A DNA stretch of 64,000 nt, taken from assembly GCA_945949395.1 (NCBI GenBank), contig CAMFEK010000001.1:62001-126000 (forward strand). Reading direction: 5' to 3'. The position numbers were made by a program, and so were the translations under genes. Below the pieces are notes generated by a model. It was not told where the DNA came from and made no database searches. It worked only from the letters and a program-made list of their open reading frames with translations. The stretch comes from an uncultured Clostridia bacterium. Lineage in GTDB: Bacteria > Bacillota > Clostridia > Christensenellales > Borkfalkiaceae. Position 1 is the stretch's first letter. The number at the start of each line of letters is the position of its first letter. Positions 8,773-18,371 of this stretch are shown piece after piece.

Positions 8773-8801
8773 ATTATAACCGATTTGCCTGTAAAAAGCA
8801 A
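8773..8801 (-). promoter_or_regulatory. sigma-A promoter of fba
   Basis: On the minus strand, -35 TTGCTT (8796-8801) and -10 TATAAT (8773-8778) with a 17-base spacer. Confidence 0.8.
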
Positions 8802-8846
8802 GAGATATCTTGAAATTCTCCTCAATTTATTTTTTCACGCGGGCGG

Positions 8847-8875
8847 TTGATTTTTTTTGCCGCGGGCGGTATAAT
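8847..8875 (+). promoter_or_regulatory. promoter of the 51-residue protein
   Basis: TTGATT 8847-8852 and TATAAT 8870-8875, 17-base spacer, divergent from the fba promoter. Confidence 0.75.
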
Positions 8876-8904
8876 AGGGATAAGAAAAGAAAGGAGATTT
8901 TTTT

Positions 8905-9060
8905 ATGGCGATCCATCACGACAAGCACGCGTACGGCAATTTGGAAAAACTTCAAGAGGATATGGGGGAGGAGGAACTCTTAAAGATGCTCTCTTCCTTA
9001 AAGGAAAAAGAGTCGGGCGGGGAAAAAGACGTCGAAAAGGCGGAAGAGGAGAAAAAATAA
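8905..9060 (+). CDS. 51-residue charged hypothetical protein
   Basis: A short frame, ATG 8905 to TAA 9060, preceded by AAAGGAG at 8890-8896 and a good promoter. The product starts MAIHHDKHAYGNLEKL, continues with an amphipathic acidic helix (GEEELLKMLSSLKEKE) and ends in a lysine/glutamate-rich tail. No membrane segment, cysteine or known motif. The promoter, ribosome site and helical composition support a real gene. I do not recognise the family; it could be a small regulatory or binding protein. Confidence 0.6.
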   Translation: MAIHHDKHAYGNLEKLQEDMGEEELLKMLSSLKEKESGGEKDVEKAEEEKK

Positions 9061-9160
9061 CACGATTCGACGTTTTTGTAAAAAAAGAACAAAATTTGAT
9101 TTTTTAATAATACGTTACGCTTATTTTTTGTGAAAATATAAGAAAAAATAAAAAAACGTC

Positions 9161-9188
9161 TTGACAAAAAATTTCAAACGATTATAAT
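9161..9188 (+). promoter_or_regulatory. consensus promoter of the LamG lipoprotein gene
   Basis: TTGACA 9161-9166 and TATAAT 9183-9188 with a 16-base spacer in AT-rich DNA. Both hexamers match consensus, so strong constitutive expression is likely. Confidence 0.85.
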
Positions 9189-9200
9189 ATAAATACATGG

Positions 9201-9216
9201 TTCGGGCAATCCCGAA
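9201..9216 (+). other. 5'-UTR hairpin of the lipoprotein mRNA
   Basis: TTCGGG (9201-9206), loop CAAT, CCCGAA (9211-9216), just downstream of the predicted transcription start. A six-pair stem with a tetraloop at the mRNA 5' end could stabilise the transcript. Confidence 0.5.
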
Positions 9217-9264
9217 CGCAAGAAGTTTTTTGAAAAAATAATTTTTATTATTTGGAGGAAAGTT

Positions 9265-10785
9265 ATGAAGAAAACGAAAATTTTAACTCTCGCAGTAGCT
9301 TCCGTAATGGCGCTCGGCGCCGTTGCGCTCGCATCCTGCGGCGGAGAGGGCGGTAAGACGGGAACGTCCCTGTTGAAGGACGAGTCCATTAAGGGCAAGA
9401 TCATTGCCGCTTACGATTTTGAAAACGAAGGCGCTGCCGTCGACGCTTATACCGGCGCGGCTCTCGGCAAGTTCGATTTGACGTTTGAAGACGGTTTCGC
9501 TTCCGTTGACGGAAAGGACGGCAAGGGCATTCAGTCCGGCACCACGATCGCCACGCTCCCGCAGTACGGCGATACGATATCCGAAGAAATCGGCTTCTCC
9601 TTCACCTACATGAGCTATGGTACCGAAAATTATTCCGACTGGGGCATTCTCATCGAATCCGGCTTTATGAACGTCACGTACGGCAACCTTAAGGGCTGCC
9701 CCGCGGATTGCTTTCCTGCCGCTCCCAACGTCGTGGTGGGCAGAGGCGCTTATTCCGCAACCTCCTATGCAACCGCGCAGAACGAACTCTCTTCCAGACA
9801 GCTCGCTAAATTTAACAGCTACACCGGCTACAACGCAGGCTGCGTAGAGGCGATCGACGACGCGGGCGTTCCCGGTCAGATCTCGGCTGAAATGATCAAT
9901 AAGTGGGTTGTCACCACGGTCGTCATCACCGACGATTCCGTATCCTTCTACCGTGACGGCGCGCTCGCTTATACGTACGGCGCCGATAACGTCGGCGATA
10001 TGGCGGACTTCATGCTCCTCGACCTCATCGACCTCGACGGCGGCGACGATACGCCTCTTAACATCTTCAAGGACGCGTGCGGCGTGGTAGACAATATCGT
10101 TGTCGGACAGGCGCTTGAGGCAGAGGAAGTTCTCGCGCTCTACAACGATCTTGCAGGCGCCTCCAAGACGATGGCAGACGTGAATTTGGAAAGCAAGGTC
10201 GCAGGCGCCGACGCTCTCGACGCAAAAGACGACGCTACCGCTGCCGCTACGGAAAAACGAATTTCTGAAATCCTTTCCAAGTTCGACGCATCCGTCGAAG
10301 GATATAACGGATTTGACAATGCTATCGACGTTGAACTTGTAGACGGCAAGTATTCTGCAACCTTCCAGCAGTATATCGGCGATGGCACCGCCCTCGGCGC
10401 CGTTTGGAACGGACTCGTTGTGGGTACTACCGCTGACGGTGTTTACGGTATCGTAAGACCCGACTTCTATGTGTGGTCTGAAAGTGAATATAAGTATGAA
10501 GTAACGGAAAATACCGCAACGTTCGCAACGCTCGCGGCTGACTTGCAGTGCGCTACCGTTAACGTATCTATTGAAGTTGCCGACGGTAATGCAATCATCA
10601 CCTATACCACCACTCCCGTAGACGCAGGTGCAACCTATTCTGCAAGCGCTACCGTTGGCTCTGCTACGGAAACGGCAGAATTTGTCGTCGCGGAACAGTT
10701 CGTCGTACAGTATAAAATTCCTTATACCAACACGATCACCTTCAAGGTATACGGCGATGGCGCGAACCTCAAGCTCGTCGACTAA
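9265..10785 (+). CDS. secreted lipoprotein with LamG/concanavalin-like domain
   Basis: A 506-residue protein with a lipoprotein signal: basic MKKTK, hydrophobic core, then lipobox LASC with the modified cysteine at residue 25. About residues 46-300 read as a LamG/concanavalin A-like jelly-roll (IIAAYDFENEG near the start, GFSFTYMSYG, WVVTTVVITDDSVSFYRDG, and a late VDNIVVGQALEAEEVLALYND typical of LamG strands). The C-terminal ~180 residues look beta-rich and are not recognised. It is expected on the outer face of the membrane, possibly binding a glycan or another surface ligand. It stands alone between a consensus promoter and a strong terminator. RBS TTGGAGGAAAG is excellent. Confidence 0.75.
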   Translation: MKKTKILTLAVASVMALGAVALASCGGEGGKTGTSLLKDESIKGKIIAAYDFENEGAAVDAYTGAALGKFDLTFEDGFASVDGKDGKGIQSGTTIATLPQYGDTISEEIGFSFTYMSYGTENYSDWGILIESGFMNVTYGNLKGCPADCFPAAPNVVVGRGAYSATSYATAQNELSSRQLAKFNSYTGYNAGCVEAIDDAGVPGQISAEMINKWVVTTVVITDDSVSFYRDGALAYTYGADNVGDMADFMLLDLIDLDGGDDTPLNIFKDACGVVDNIVVGQALEAEEVLALYNDLAGASKTMADVNLESKVAGADALDAKDDATAAATEKRISEILSKFDASVEGYNGFDNAIDVELVDGKYSATFQQYIGDGTALGAVWNGLVVGTTADGVYGIVRPDFYVWSESEYKYEVTENTATFATLAADLQCATVNVSIEVADGNAIITYTTTPVDAGATYSASATVGSATETAEFVVAEQFVVQYKIPYTNTITFKVYGDGANLKLVD

Positions 10786-10804
10786 TCAACGAACCAACCA
10801 ACCA

Positions 10805-10834
10805 AGAGCCGACTCGCAAGAGTCGGCTCTTTTT
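10805..10834. terminator. terminator shared by the lipoprotein and deacetylase genes
   Basis: AGAGCCGACTC (10805-10815), loop GCAA, GAGTCGGCTCT (10820-10830), then TTTT. It lies between convergent genes; the deacetylase stop begins at 10836. Confidence 0.92.
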
Positions 10835-11511
10835 CATGCCATGTCAAAGGTGCAAAAGCGATAGCCGAGGGTTTTATAATGCTCGATGATAAAGGGCAGG
10901 GATTTCAGCGTCGCGTCCTTGTCGGTGGTATCGTGAAAGAGCATGATGATCGTACTCTTTTCGCCCGCGGTGCGGATTGCCCTCTCGTATAGCTCGCTCG
11001 GTTTGGGGTTTTTGATCTCGGAGTCGCCGCACAGGGCGTTCCAGTCTACGTAGGCGTATCCCTTTTTTCGCACTGCCGTCTTAAAATTCTCGCCCACCAT
11101 GCTGCTGCCGCCGGGGAATCGATATAGCCGCGTGTAAATTCCCAGTCGGTTGAGCAGGGCGCCGCACTTTTCGATATCCTGTAAGAGCGTTTCGGGCGAG
11201 GCGTAGATTTGTCCGTAACGGTGGGAATAGCTATGGATGCCGACGCTGTTGCCCTCGTCGAGAATGCGCCGCGTCAGTTGTTTCCTCGTCTCCACGTTCC
11301 TGCCCACCACGAAGAAGGTGGCGCGCACCCCCTCTTCTCGGAGTACGTCCAGGATCTTCGGCGTGATGCGGTCGCTCGGACCGTCGTCGAAGGTTAAATA
11401 GATGCTCTTTTCCGCCTCGGCAAAGGTGCGAAAGGGGCGCAGGTGAAAGAAACAGCAGGTGGAGAGCAGAAAAAACAAAAAGGAACACAGACAGACGAGT
11501 TTTTTATTCAT
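10834..11511 (-). CDS. polysaccharide deacetylase (NodB domain), exported
   Basis: A 225-residue protein with an N-terminal hydrophobic segment (LVCLCSFLFFLLSTCCFF) serving as signal or anchor, then a NodB homology domain. Motif 1 is TFDDGPS near residue 40, motif 2 HSYSH near 93, and motif 3 RFPGGS near 130; a late LFHD is also present. These coordinate zinc and carry out metal-dependent N- or O-deacetylation, most often of peptidoglycan or chitin-like sugars. Length and motifs fit PdaA-like peptidoglycan deacetylases, but the substrate is not certain. It is divergent from galK. Confidence 0.85.
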   Translation of the reverse strand: MNKKLVCLCSFLFFLLSTCCFFHLRPFRTFAEAEKSIYLTFDDGPSDRITPKILDVLREEGVRATFFVVGRNVETRKQLTRRILDEGNSVGIHSYSHRYGQIYASPETLLQDIEKCGALLNRLGIYTRLYRFPGGSSMVGENFKTAVRKKGYAYVDWNALCGDSEIKNPKPSELYERAIRTAGEKSTIIMLFHDTTDKDATLKSLPFIIEHYKTLGYRFCTFDMA

Positions 11512-11543
11512 AGCAATATTTTGCGGAATTTTTCATTTCTCTA

Positions 11544-11572
11544 TTTACAAACCCTCCGTTTTGTGATAAAAT
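11544..11572 (+). promoter_or_regulatory. promoter of galK-galM
   Basis: TTTACA 11544-11549 and TAAAAT 11567-11572, 17-base spacer, about 45 bases before the galK start. Confidence 0.75.
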
Positions 11573-11616
11573 AGATAAAAGTGCGCCTTTTTATCGGCGC
11601 GCGGCGAGTGAGGCGT

Positions 11617-12822
11617 ATGAAATTATCGGACATTTATGACAATCCACGGGCGGAGATAGTTCGCTATCGGCGCTTGGGCGATCGGATCAAAGCGCAATGC
11701 GGCGAGGCGGAGCTGTTTTTCTCCTCCTCGGGCAGGGCGGAAATTTTGGGCAACCACACCGACCACAATTTGGGCAAGGTAATCGTCTCTTCCGTGCAAT
11801 GCGATATCGTCTGCGCGGCAAAGAGGCGTTCGGACGATATCGTGCAGGTATGTTCGGAAGGCTTTTCGCCCATCCGCATCGATATCGGCGACCTCTCGCC
11901 CGTAGCGACCGAGAAGGGCAGAAGCGCGTCCCTCGTGCGCGGCGTGCTCTTTTTTCTGCGTAAACGGGGGTATTCCTTCGGCGGATTCACCGCTTATACG
12001 CACAGCACCATCTTTCGCGGCGCGGGCGTTTCCTCTTCGGCGGCGTTCGAAGTGCTCATCGCGGAAATCGTAAACTGCCTGTACTTAAACGGCGCGCTCT
12101 CGCCGATCGAGAAGGCGGTGATCGGCAAAGAGGCGGAAAACGAATATTTCGGCAAGCCGTGCGGGCTTTTGGATCAAACGGGCATCTCGCTCGGCGGCAT
12201 GAATAAAATAGATTTTTTTGACCCGAACGCGCCCCGTTTCGAGCGTTTGCCCGCTCCCAAGGGCTATCGCATTGTTATCGTGAACACGGGGGGAAACCAT
12301 TCCTCTCTCACCGAGCATTACGCCGCGATCCGCGCGGAAATGAGTCGGGTGGCGGCATTTTTTCGCAAAAAGACCTTGCGGGAAGTGCGCTACGGGCAAT
12401 TTTTCGACGCGTTGCCCGCGCTCCGCAAAAAGGTGAGCGAGCGCGCGCTCCTGCGGGCGTTTCACTTTTTCGAGGAGAACAAGCGCGTCGATCTCGCCGC
12501 GCAAGCCTTGAAAAGAGGGGATCTTCCCGCCTTTTTCGCGCAGGTGAACGAGAGCGGGAGGAGCAGTCAGCTTTGCCTGCAAAACGCGTACCTTCCCGGC
12601 AGCGACGAACAGGCGATTCCTCTCGCCGTGAAGATTTCGGAAAAAATACTCAAAGACGGCGCCGTGCGCTTGCACGGCGGCGGCTTTGCGGGCACCATTC
12701 TCGCCTTCGTCAAGGACGAGCAGGCGGAAGAATACCAAAGGGAGATGGCGAAGATTTTCGGCTCGCAGAACGTCTTTTCCACCAAAACGAGAAAATTCGG
12801 TACGGGCGTCGTTACCCTGTAA
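11617..12822 (+). CDS. galK: galactokinase
   Basis: A 401-residue GHMP kinase, making galactose-1-phosphate from galactose and ATP. The galactokinase signature GRAEILGNHTDHNLGK lies near residue 38, the ATP loop GAGVSSSAAFE near 133, and the third GHMP motif GGGFAGTI near 350. The substitution of ILGNHTD for the commoner LIGEHTD is a tolerated variant in Clostridia. The start at 11617 (MKLSDIYDNP) follows GTGAGG; the open extension back to 11581 has no ribosome site and lies close to the promoter. galM follows 25 bases later, and a regulator after that. No galT or galE is in the window. Confidence 0.9.
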   Translation: MKLSDIYDNPRAEIVRYRRLGDRIKAQCGEAELFFSSSGRAEILGNHTDHNLGKVIVSSVQCDIVCAAKRRSDDIVQVCSEGFSPIRIDIGDLSPVATEKGRSASLVRGVLFFLRKRGYSFGGFTAYTHSTIFRGAGVSSSAAFEVLIAEIVNCLYLNGALSPIEKAVIGKEAENEYFGKPCGLLDQTGISLGGMNKIDFFDPNAPRFERLPAPKGYRIVIVNTGGNHSSLTEHYAAIRAEMSRVAAFFRKKTLREVRYGQFFDALPALRKKVSERALLRAFHFFEENKRVDLAAQALKRGDLPAFFAQVNESGRSSQLCLQNAYLPGSDEQAIPLAVKISEKILKDGAVRLHGGGFAGTILAFVKDEQAEEYQREMAKIFGSQNVFSTKTRKFGTGVVTL

Positions 12823-12847
12823 CCGCAGTATAAAGGAGATTAAAGAT

Positions 12848-13894
12848 ATGATCACAACAAGCGTATTCGACAAATTAGAGGACGGCAGAGAGGTTATCGC
12901 CTACACGATGACGGACGGCGATAAAAAGGCTGTCGTATTGAACTACGGCGGCATCATTCAGAGCCTCGTCGTGCCCGATAAGGACGGCAATCCCGTGGAC
13001 GTGTTGCTCGGCTACGATAACGTTTCGGGCTATCGGAACAACGGCGGATTCCTCTCCGCGCTCATCGGTCGTTTCGGCAACCGCATCGGCGAGGGCAAGA
13101 TGACGATCGACGGCGTGGCGTATCAGCTGTATAACAACGACCGCGGCAACCACCTGCACGGCGGCAAAGAGGGGTTTGACAGAAAGATGTGGGAGGTAGA
13201 GATCCTCTGCAGCGAATGTAACCGTTTGCAGTTGACTTACGTTTCTCCCGACGGCGAAGAAAACTATCCCGGCACGCTCACCGTAAAGGTCGTCTATTCC
13301 TTCAAGGACGGCGTGTTCGGCATCGAATATACCGCCACGACGGATAAAAAGACGGTGGTCAATCTCACCAACCATGCCTATTTTAATTTGAACGGTCAGC
13401 AGGACGGCAGTATTTTGGACAACGTTCTGTTCATCGATTCGGAAAAGATCACGCCGACAAACGCCACCATGATCCCCGTCGGCGGATTCAAAGCTGTTCA
13501 GGGCACCCCCTTCGACTTTACTTCCCCCAAAGCCATCGGCGACGACGTGGATTCCGATGATATCGACATGGTTCAAGGCGGCGGTTACGACCATTGCTAC
13601 GTCTTGAAGAACAAATGCGGCGAAATGGCGGACTACGCTACGGTAGTGAGCAAAAAGACGGGCATCAAAATGACCTGTTCCACCGATATGCCCGCCGTGC
13701 AGTTCTATTGCGGCAACGGCTTGGATCAGGACGGCAAGGGCGGCGTGCATTACGGCAAGCGCGCGGGTTTCTGTTTGGAAACGCAGGCGATCCCCAACAA
13801 CGTAAACGTTCCCGAATACGCCGCGTACGGTTCTTCCCTTCTCGATAAGGGCGAAACGTATCATTTCACGGCAAAATATAAATTCGAAGCGTAA
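12848..13894 (+). CDS. galM: aldose 1-epimerase (mutarotase)
   Basis: A 348-residue protein interconverting alpha and beta anomers of galactose and glucose. Family motifs: NYGGIIQSL near residue 35, GRFGNRIGEGK near 75, the catalytic histidine region RGNHLHGGKEGFD near 100, and VNLTNHAYFNLNG near 175. ATG 12848 has AAAGGAGATTAAAGAT in front. The long open frame upstream of it overlaps galK and is not used. It is the second gene of the galKM operon and complements galactokinase, which needs the alpha anomer. Confidence 0.93.
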   Translation: MITTSVFDKLEDGREVIAYTMTDGDKKAVVLNYGGIIQSLVVPDKDGNPVDVLLGYDNVSGYRNNGGFLSALIGRFGNRIGEGKMTIDGVAYQLYNNDRGNHLHGGKEGFDRKMWEVEILCSECNRLQLTYVSPDGEENYPGTLTVKVVYSFKDGVFGIEYTATTDKKTVVNLTNHAYFNLNGQQDGSILDNVLFIDSEKITPTNATMIPVGGFKAVQGTPFDFTSPKAIGDDVDSDDIDMVQGGGYDHCYVLKNKCGEMADYATVVSKKTGIKMTCSTDMPAVQFYCGNGLDQDGKGGVHYGKRAGFCLETQAIPNNVNVPEYAAYGSSLLDKGETYHFTAKYKFEA

Positions 13895-13920
13895 TTTTTC
13901 GCGCGGAACGGGAGAGTGCT

Positions 13921-14883
13921 ATGTCGGATTTTCACAAAAAACTCATCGCCCTGCGGGAAGAGCGCAAGATCACGCAGGAGGATTTTGCCAACGATCTCGA
14001 AGTCAGCAGGACGGCAGTCTCAAGTTGGGAGCGCGGAAAGAGCGTCCCCACGAAAAAGAATATTCAAAGAATTTGCGAATATTTCGGCGTTTCGCCCGAT
14101 TACTTTTACGGCGCTCCCGTTGACGGAGCAAAGAGTGCGCGCAGAGCAAAAAAACAGAGGGTGTATCAAAAGATCGTCCGCACTTTTTGCTATTCTTTCG
14201 TGGGAATGATCGCGCTCTATCATGGATATATATTGCTCCACGCCCTCATACAAAAATGGGATATGCCCGATATTGAGATCGGTAAACAGGAGTTTGCCGC
14301 AAGTTGGGTGTATCTCATCGTCAGCCTCGTCTTCGTGATTCTTCTCGTTCGCTATTGTTTTTTGCGGTGGCGAAAGGGGAAAAGTATCATCGAAGGGGAG
14401 AACAGAGTCCTCGTTGATTTTTCCGATAAGATAGCGAACTTGCGAAAGGAAAGGGGATTGGCGCAGCATGAAGTCGCCGCCGCGCTCGGCGTAAGCCGCC
14501 GGATGGTCTCGTTATGGGAACAGGGGAAAAACTTCCCCTCCGAGAATAACGTGCAAAAGGTTTGCAAGTATTTCGGCGTCTCCCCCGACTACTTTTATAC
14601 GGCGTGCGACGAGGACGGTCGGCAGAAAGAGAAGGATCCCCAAAGGGGCAAAAAAGTCTTTTCCTTCTCGGCGGCGGGGCTTTTCGGAGCGTATACCCTC
14701 TTTTGGCTCTCCATTTTCTGGATTTTATGCTTTCTTTCGGTATGTCAGTTCCTTGCGGGCGCGAAGAGCGTCGTCATTTGCTGTTTGACGGGTATGGATA
14801 TTTTTTGCGCCTGCCTGTTCTTTCTTCTGCTCGCGACAACGGCGTTTTCTTGCCGTTGGAGAAAAATTGCTCGTGTAATATAA
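13921..14883 (+). CDS. membrane-bound regulator with two tandem HTH_XRE-plus-membrane modules
   Basis: A 320-residue protein built as a duplication. Module 1 is an HTH_XRE domain (residues 4-62), then two hydrophobic segments (about 87-110 and 128-146). Module 2 is a second HTH_XRE (about 165-226), then two to three hydrophobic segments (250-275 and 284-310). The segment YFGVSPDYFY occurs at both 54-63 and 217-226, showing the internal repeat. Single HTH-plus-membrane proteins are common in Clostridia; two fused copies are unusual. It starts 26 bases after galM with GGGAGAG upstream, so it may be cotranscribed with galKM. Both helices-turn-helices look intact, so one chain could bind both half-sites of an operator from the membrane. 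The target is unknown. Confidence 0.75.
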   Translation: MSDFHKKLIALREERKITQEDFANDLEVSRTAVSSWERGKSVPTKKNIQRICEYFGVSPDYFYGAPVDGAKSARRAKKQRVYQKIVRTFCYSFVGMIALYHGYILLHALIQKWDMPDIEIGKQEFAASWVYLIVSLVFVILLVRYCFLRWRKGKSIIEGENRVLVDFSDKIANLRKERGLAQHEVAAALGVSRRMVSLWEQGKNFPSENNVQKVCKYFGVSPDYFYTACDEDGRQKEKDPQRGKKVFSFSAAGLFGAYTLFWLSIFWILCFLSVCQFLAGAKSVVICCLTGMDIFCACLFFLLLATTAFSCRWRKIARVI

Positions 14884-14936
14884 AAACGTGACGGAAGGAC
14901 TTTTCGTCTGTTCCGCGCGAAAAAAGGAGATAAATA

Positions 14937-15398
14937 ATGAAAAAAACCGTAAGTATTTTGTTGAGTTGTTTTGCGCTGTGTTCCGCTCTCGCGCTCATGA
15001 GCAACAGCGCGCCCCAAACGGAGTCGTTGGATAGCGAAACGCGCTACGAATCGAACGAGCCTCGCGCCTTTACGCAATTATCCTTGGGCATCAGCGGCGG
15101 GAACGGCGAGGTGGTTGCCACCGCGACGAATACGTTCACGCTGTTTGTCTCCACCGTGCAGGTCTACGTGGAACTGTATTATTCCTCTACCTATACCACC
15201 GATTACGAGACCATGACGATGCCGACGATGGCGTATACGCCCGATTTGGATATGGGAAACAGCCTCTCCGTGGACGCAAAAACCAACGGGGAACAGCGGT
15301 ACTGGCTGGCGCGCGTGCGCTACAACGAAAACGGTTCGGGCTGGAAGGAAATCATCACGGAACCCGTTCTGCTCGACGCGAACGGCAACGCCGTATAA
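14937..15398 (+). CDS. small secreted hypothetical protein
   Basis: A 153-residue protein with a signal peptide (KKTVSILLSCFALCSALALM, cleavage probably near SNSAPQ). The mature part is short, beta-rich and aromatic (TLFVSTVQVYVELYYSS), with a single compact domain and no recognised motif. AAAAGGAGATAAATA precedes the ATG. It follows the doubled HTH gene by 53 bases and may be cotranscribed with it; a cluster of hairpins ends the unit. Two cysteines lie only in the signal region, and no lipobox is clear. Confidence 0.65.
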   Translation: MKKTVSILLSCFALCSALALMSNSAPQTESLDSETRYESNEPRAFTQLSLGISGGNGEVVATATNTFTLFVSTVQVYVELYYSSTYTTDYETMTMPTMAYTPDLDMGNSLSVDAKTNGEQRYWLARVRYNENGSGWKEIITEPVLLDANGNAV

Positions 15399-15409
15399 AA
15401 AAGAAAACC

Positions 15410-15467
15410 GCAGGCGCTCGCCTGCAAGAAACGCCGCCGAAGAGCTCTTCGGCGGCGGTGCTTTTTT
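15410..15467 (+). terminator. double hairpin terminator after the secreted protein
   Basis: GCAGGCGCTCGCCTGC at 15410-15425 and a 13-pair stem 15432-15444 / 15445-15457 (CGCCGCCGAAGAG), followed by GTGCTTTTTT. Confidence 0.85.
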
Positions 15468-15472
15468 CGTAT

Positions 15473-15502
15473 CGCCGAAAAGGGGTTTCGGCGGTTTTTT
15501 TT
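15473..15502. terminator. third hairpin in the convergent spacer
   Basis: CGCCGAAA (15473-15480), loop AGGGG, TTTCGGCG (15486-15493), then eight T. It sits just before the lysA 3' end. Confidence 0.85.
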
Positions 15503-15525
15503 ATTGCGGGTAGGCAGAACGCCCG

Positions 15526-16782
15526 TTATTTTTGAAAGGCGGAAAGGTCGAGGGTGGCGAAATAATCTTCGGGCGTCTCCGCGCGGCGAATCAGCTTTAC
15601 GCTGCCGTCCTCTTTCAGCAAGAGCTCCGCGGAGCGCAGCTTGCCGTTGTAGTTATAGCCCATGGAAAATCCGTGCGCGCCCGTGTCGTGAATGACGAGG
15701 TAATCGCCGATATCGATCTTGGGGAGCATTCTGTCCACGGCGAACTTGTCGTTGTTCTCGCAAAGCCCGCCCGTCACGTCGTATAGGTGGTCGCAGGGCG
15801 CGTTCTCCTTGCCGAGCACGGTGATGTGATGGTACGCGCCGTACATGGCGGGACGCATCAGGTTGGCGGCGCAGGCGTCCAAGCCCACGTATTCCTTCCA
15901 GATGTGCTTTTCGTGCAGAACCTTCGTCACGAGATGACCATAGGGCGCCAGCATGAATCTGCCGAGCTCGGTAAAGATCGCCACGTCGTCCATGCCCGCG
16001 GGAACGAGAATTTCCTCATACGCCTTTCTGACGCCCTCGCCGATCACTTCGATGTCGTTGTCCTTCTGATCGGGGCGGTAAGCCACGCCCACGCCGCCCG
16101 AAAGGTTGATAAAGGCGATGTGCACGCCGACTTCCTCGGAAAGCTCCACGGCGAGGCGGAATAAGATGGTCGCGAGCTTGGGATAATACCCGTTGTCCGT
16201 CGTGTTGGACGCGAGGAAGGCGTGAATGCCGAAGTGTTTGACCCCGTAATCCTTCAGCTTGCGGAAGGCGATCTTCATCTGTTCCTTGGTCATGCCGTAT
16301 TTCGCGTTTTTAGGCGTGTCCATAATCTCGTTGTTCAAGGTGAAGTCTCCGCCCGGATTGTAGCGGCAGCACATGGTCTCGGCAAAGGGCGCGAGGGTCG
16401 CGTAATGGTCGATCAAGGTGAGGTCGTCAAAGTTGATGTACGCGCCGAGCTGCCGCGCCAGGCGAAAATCGGCGTCGGGCGTCACGTTGGCGGAGAACAT
16501 GATCTCGTCGCCGCGAATGCCCACGGCGTCGCAGAGCATCAGCTCTGTCAAAGAGGAGCAGTCCATGCCGCACCCCTCTTCCCGCAAAATCTGCATCAGG
16601 TAGGGGTTGGGCGTCGCCTTCACGGCAAAGTATTCCTTAAAGCCCTTGTTCCAGGAAAAGGCTTTCTTCATTCTTCTCGCGTTTTCACGAATCCCCTTTT
16701 CGTCGTAGATGTGAAAGGGGGTGGGATAGGTCTTTACGATTTCTTCGATTTGTTCTTTTGTGACAAAGGGGATTTTTTCCAT
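15526..16782 (-). CDS. lysA: diaminopimelate decarboxylase-type PLP enzyme
   Basis: A 418-residue fold-III PLP decarboxylase. The Schiff-base lysine is in YFAVKATPNP (about residues 50-59), the phosphate-binding glycine loop is LSGGVGVAYRP near 230, and the C-terminal domain holds the TGGLCENNDKFA cysteine motif that completes the active site across the dimer. The best assignment is meso-diaminopimelate to lysine. Related decarboxylases act on other amino acids, so specificity is probable rather than proven. It is downstream of argH by 32 bases and cotranscribed with it. Ribosome site AGAAGGAACTGCT. Confidence 0.85.
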   Translation of the reverse strand: MEKIPFVTKEQIEEIVKTYPTPFHIYDEKGIRENARRMKKAFSWNKGFKEYFAVKATPNPYLMQILREEGCGMDCSSLTELMLCDAVGIRGDEIMFSANVTPDADFRLARQLGAYINFDDLTLIDHYATLAPFAETMCCRYNPGGDFTLNNEIMDTPKNAKYGMTKEQMKIAFRKLKDYGVKHFGIHAFLASNTTDNGYYPKLATILFRLAVELSEEVGVHIAFINLSGGVGVAYRPDQKDNDIEVIGEGVRKAYEEILVPAGMDDVAIFTELGRFMLAPYGHLVTKVLHEKHIWKEYVGLDACAANLMRPAMYGAYHHITVLGKENAPCDHLYDVTGGLCENNDKFAVDRMLPKIDIGDYLVIHDTGAHGFSMGYNYNGKLRSAELLLKEDGSVKLIRRAETPEDYFATLDLSAFQK

Positions 16783-16814
16783 AGCAGTTCCTTCTTTGGT
16801 GGTTTATTGTCGGT

Positions 16815-18194
<1,380 letters not shown>

Positions 18195-18232
18195 ATTTGT
18201 GTTCTCCGTAAAAAAGATATTCGAATTTTTGT

Positions 18233-18261
18233 TTGACTTATCGCGTGTTTTCCGTTAAAAT
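18233..18261 (+). promoter_or_regulatory. promoter of ruvCAB
   Basis: TTGACT 18233-18238 and TAAAAT 18256-18261, 17-base spacer. Predicted start near 18268 leaves a leader of about 100 bases before ruvC. Confidence 0.75.
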
Positions 18262-18371
18262 AAGATACGGAAAAATGTATGGAAAACGCTAAAAGCGAAT
18301 TTCTCTTCTATTTTACATTTTTTTTGAAAGATTATCAAGCGTTTGCAGAGGAAAAAAGGGGATTTTTATTC

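Noticed and set aside
18279..18371. Upstream in-frame ATG of ruvC
   Set aside because: No ribosome site, would add non-conserved hydrophobic residues, and lies only about ten bases after the predicted transcription start.
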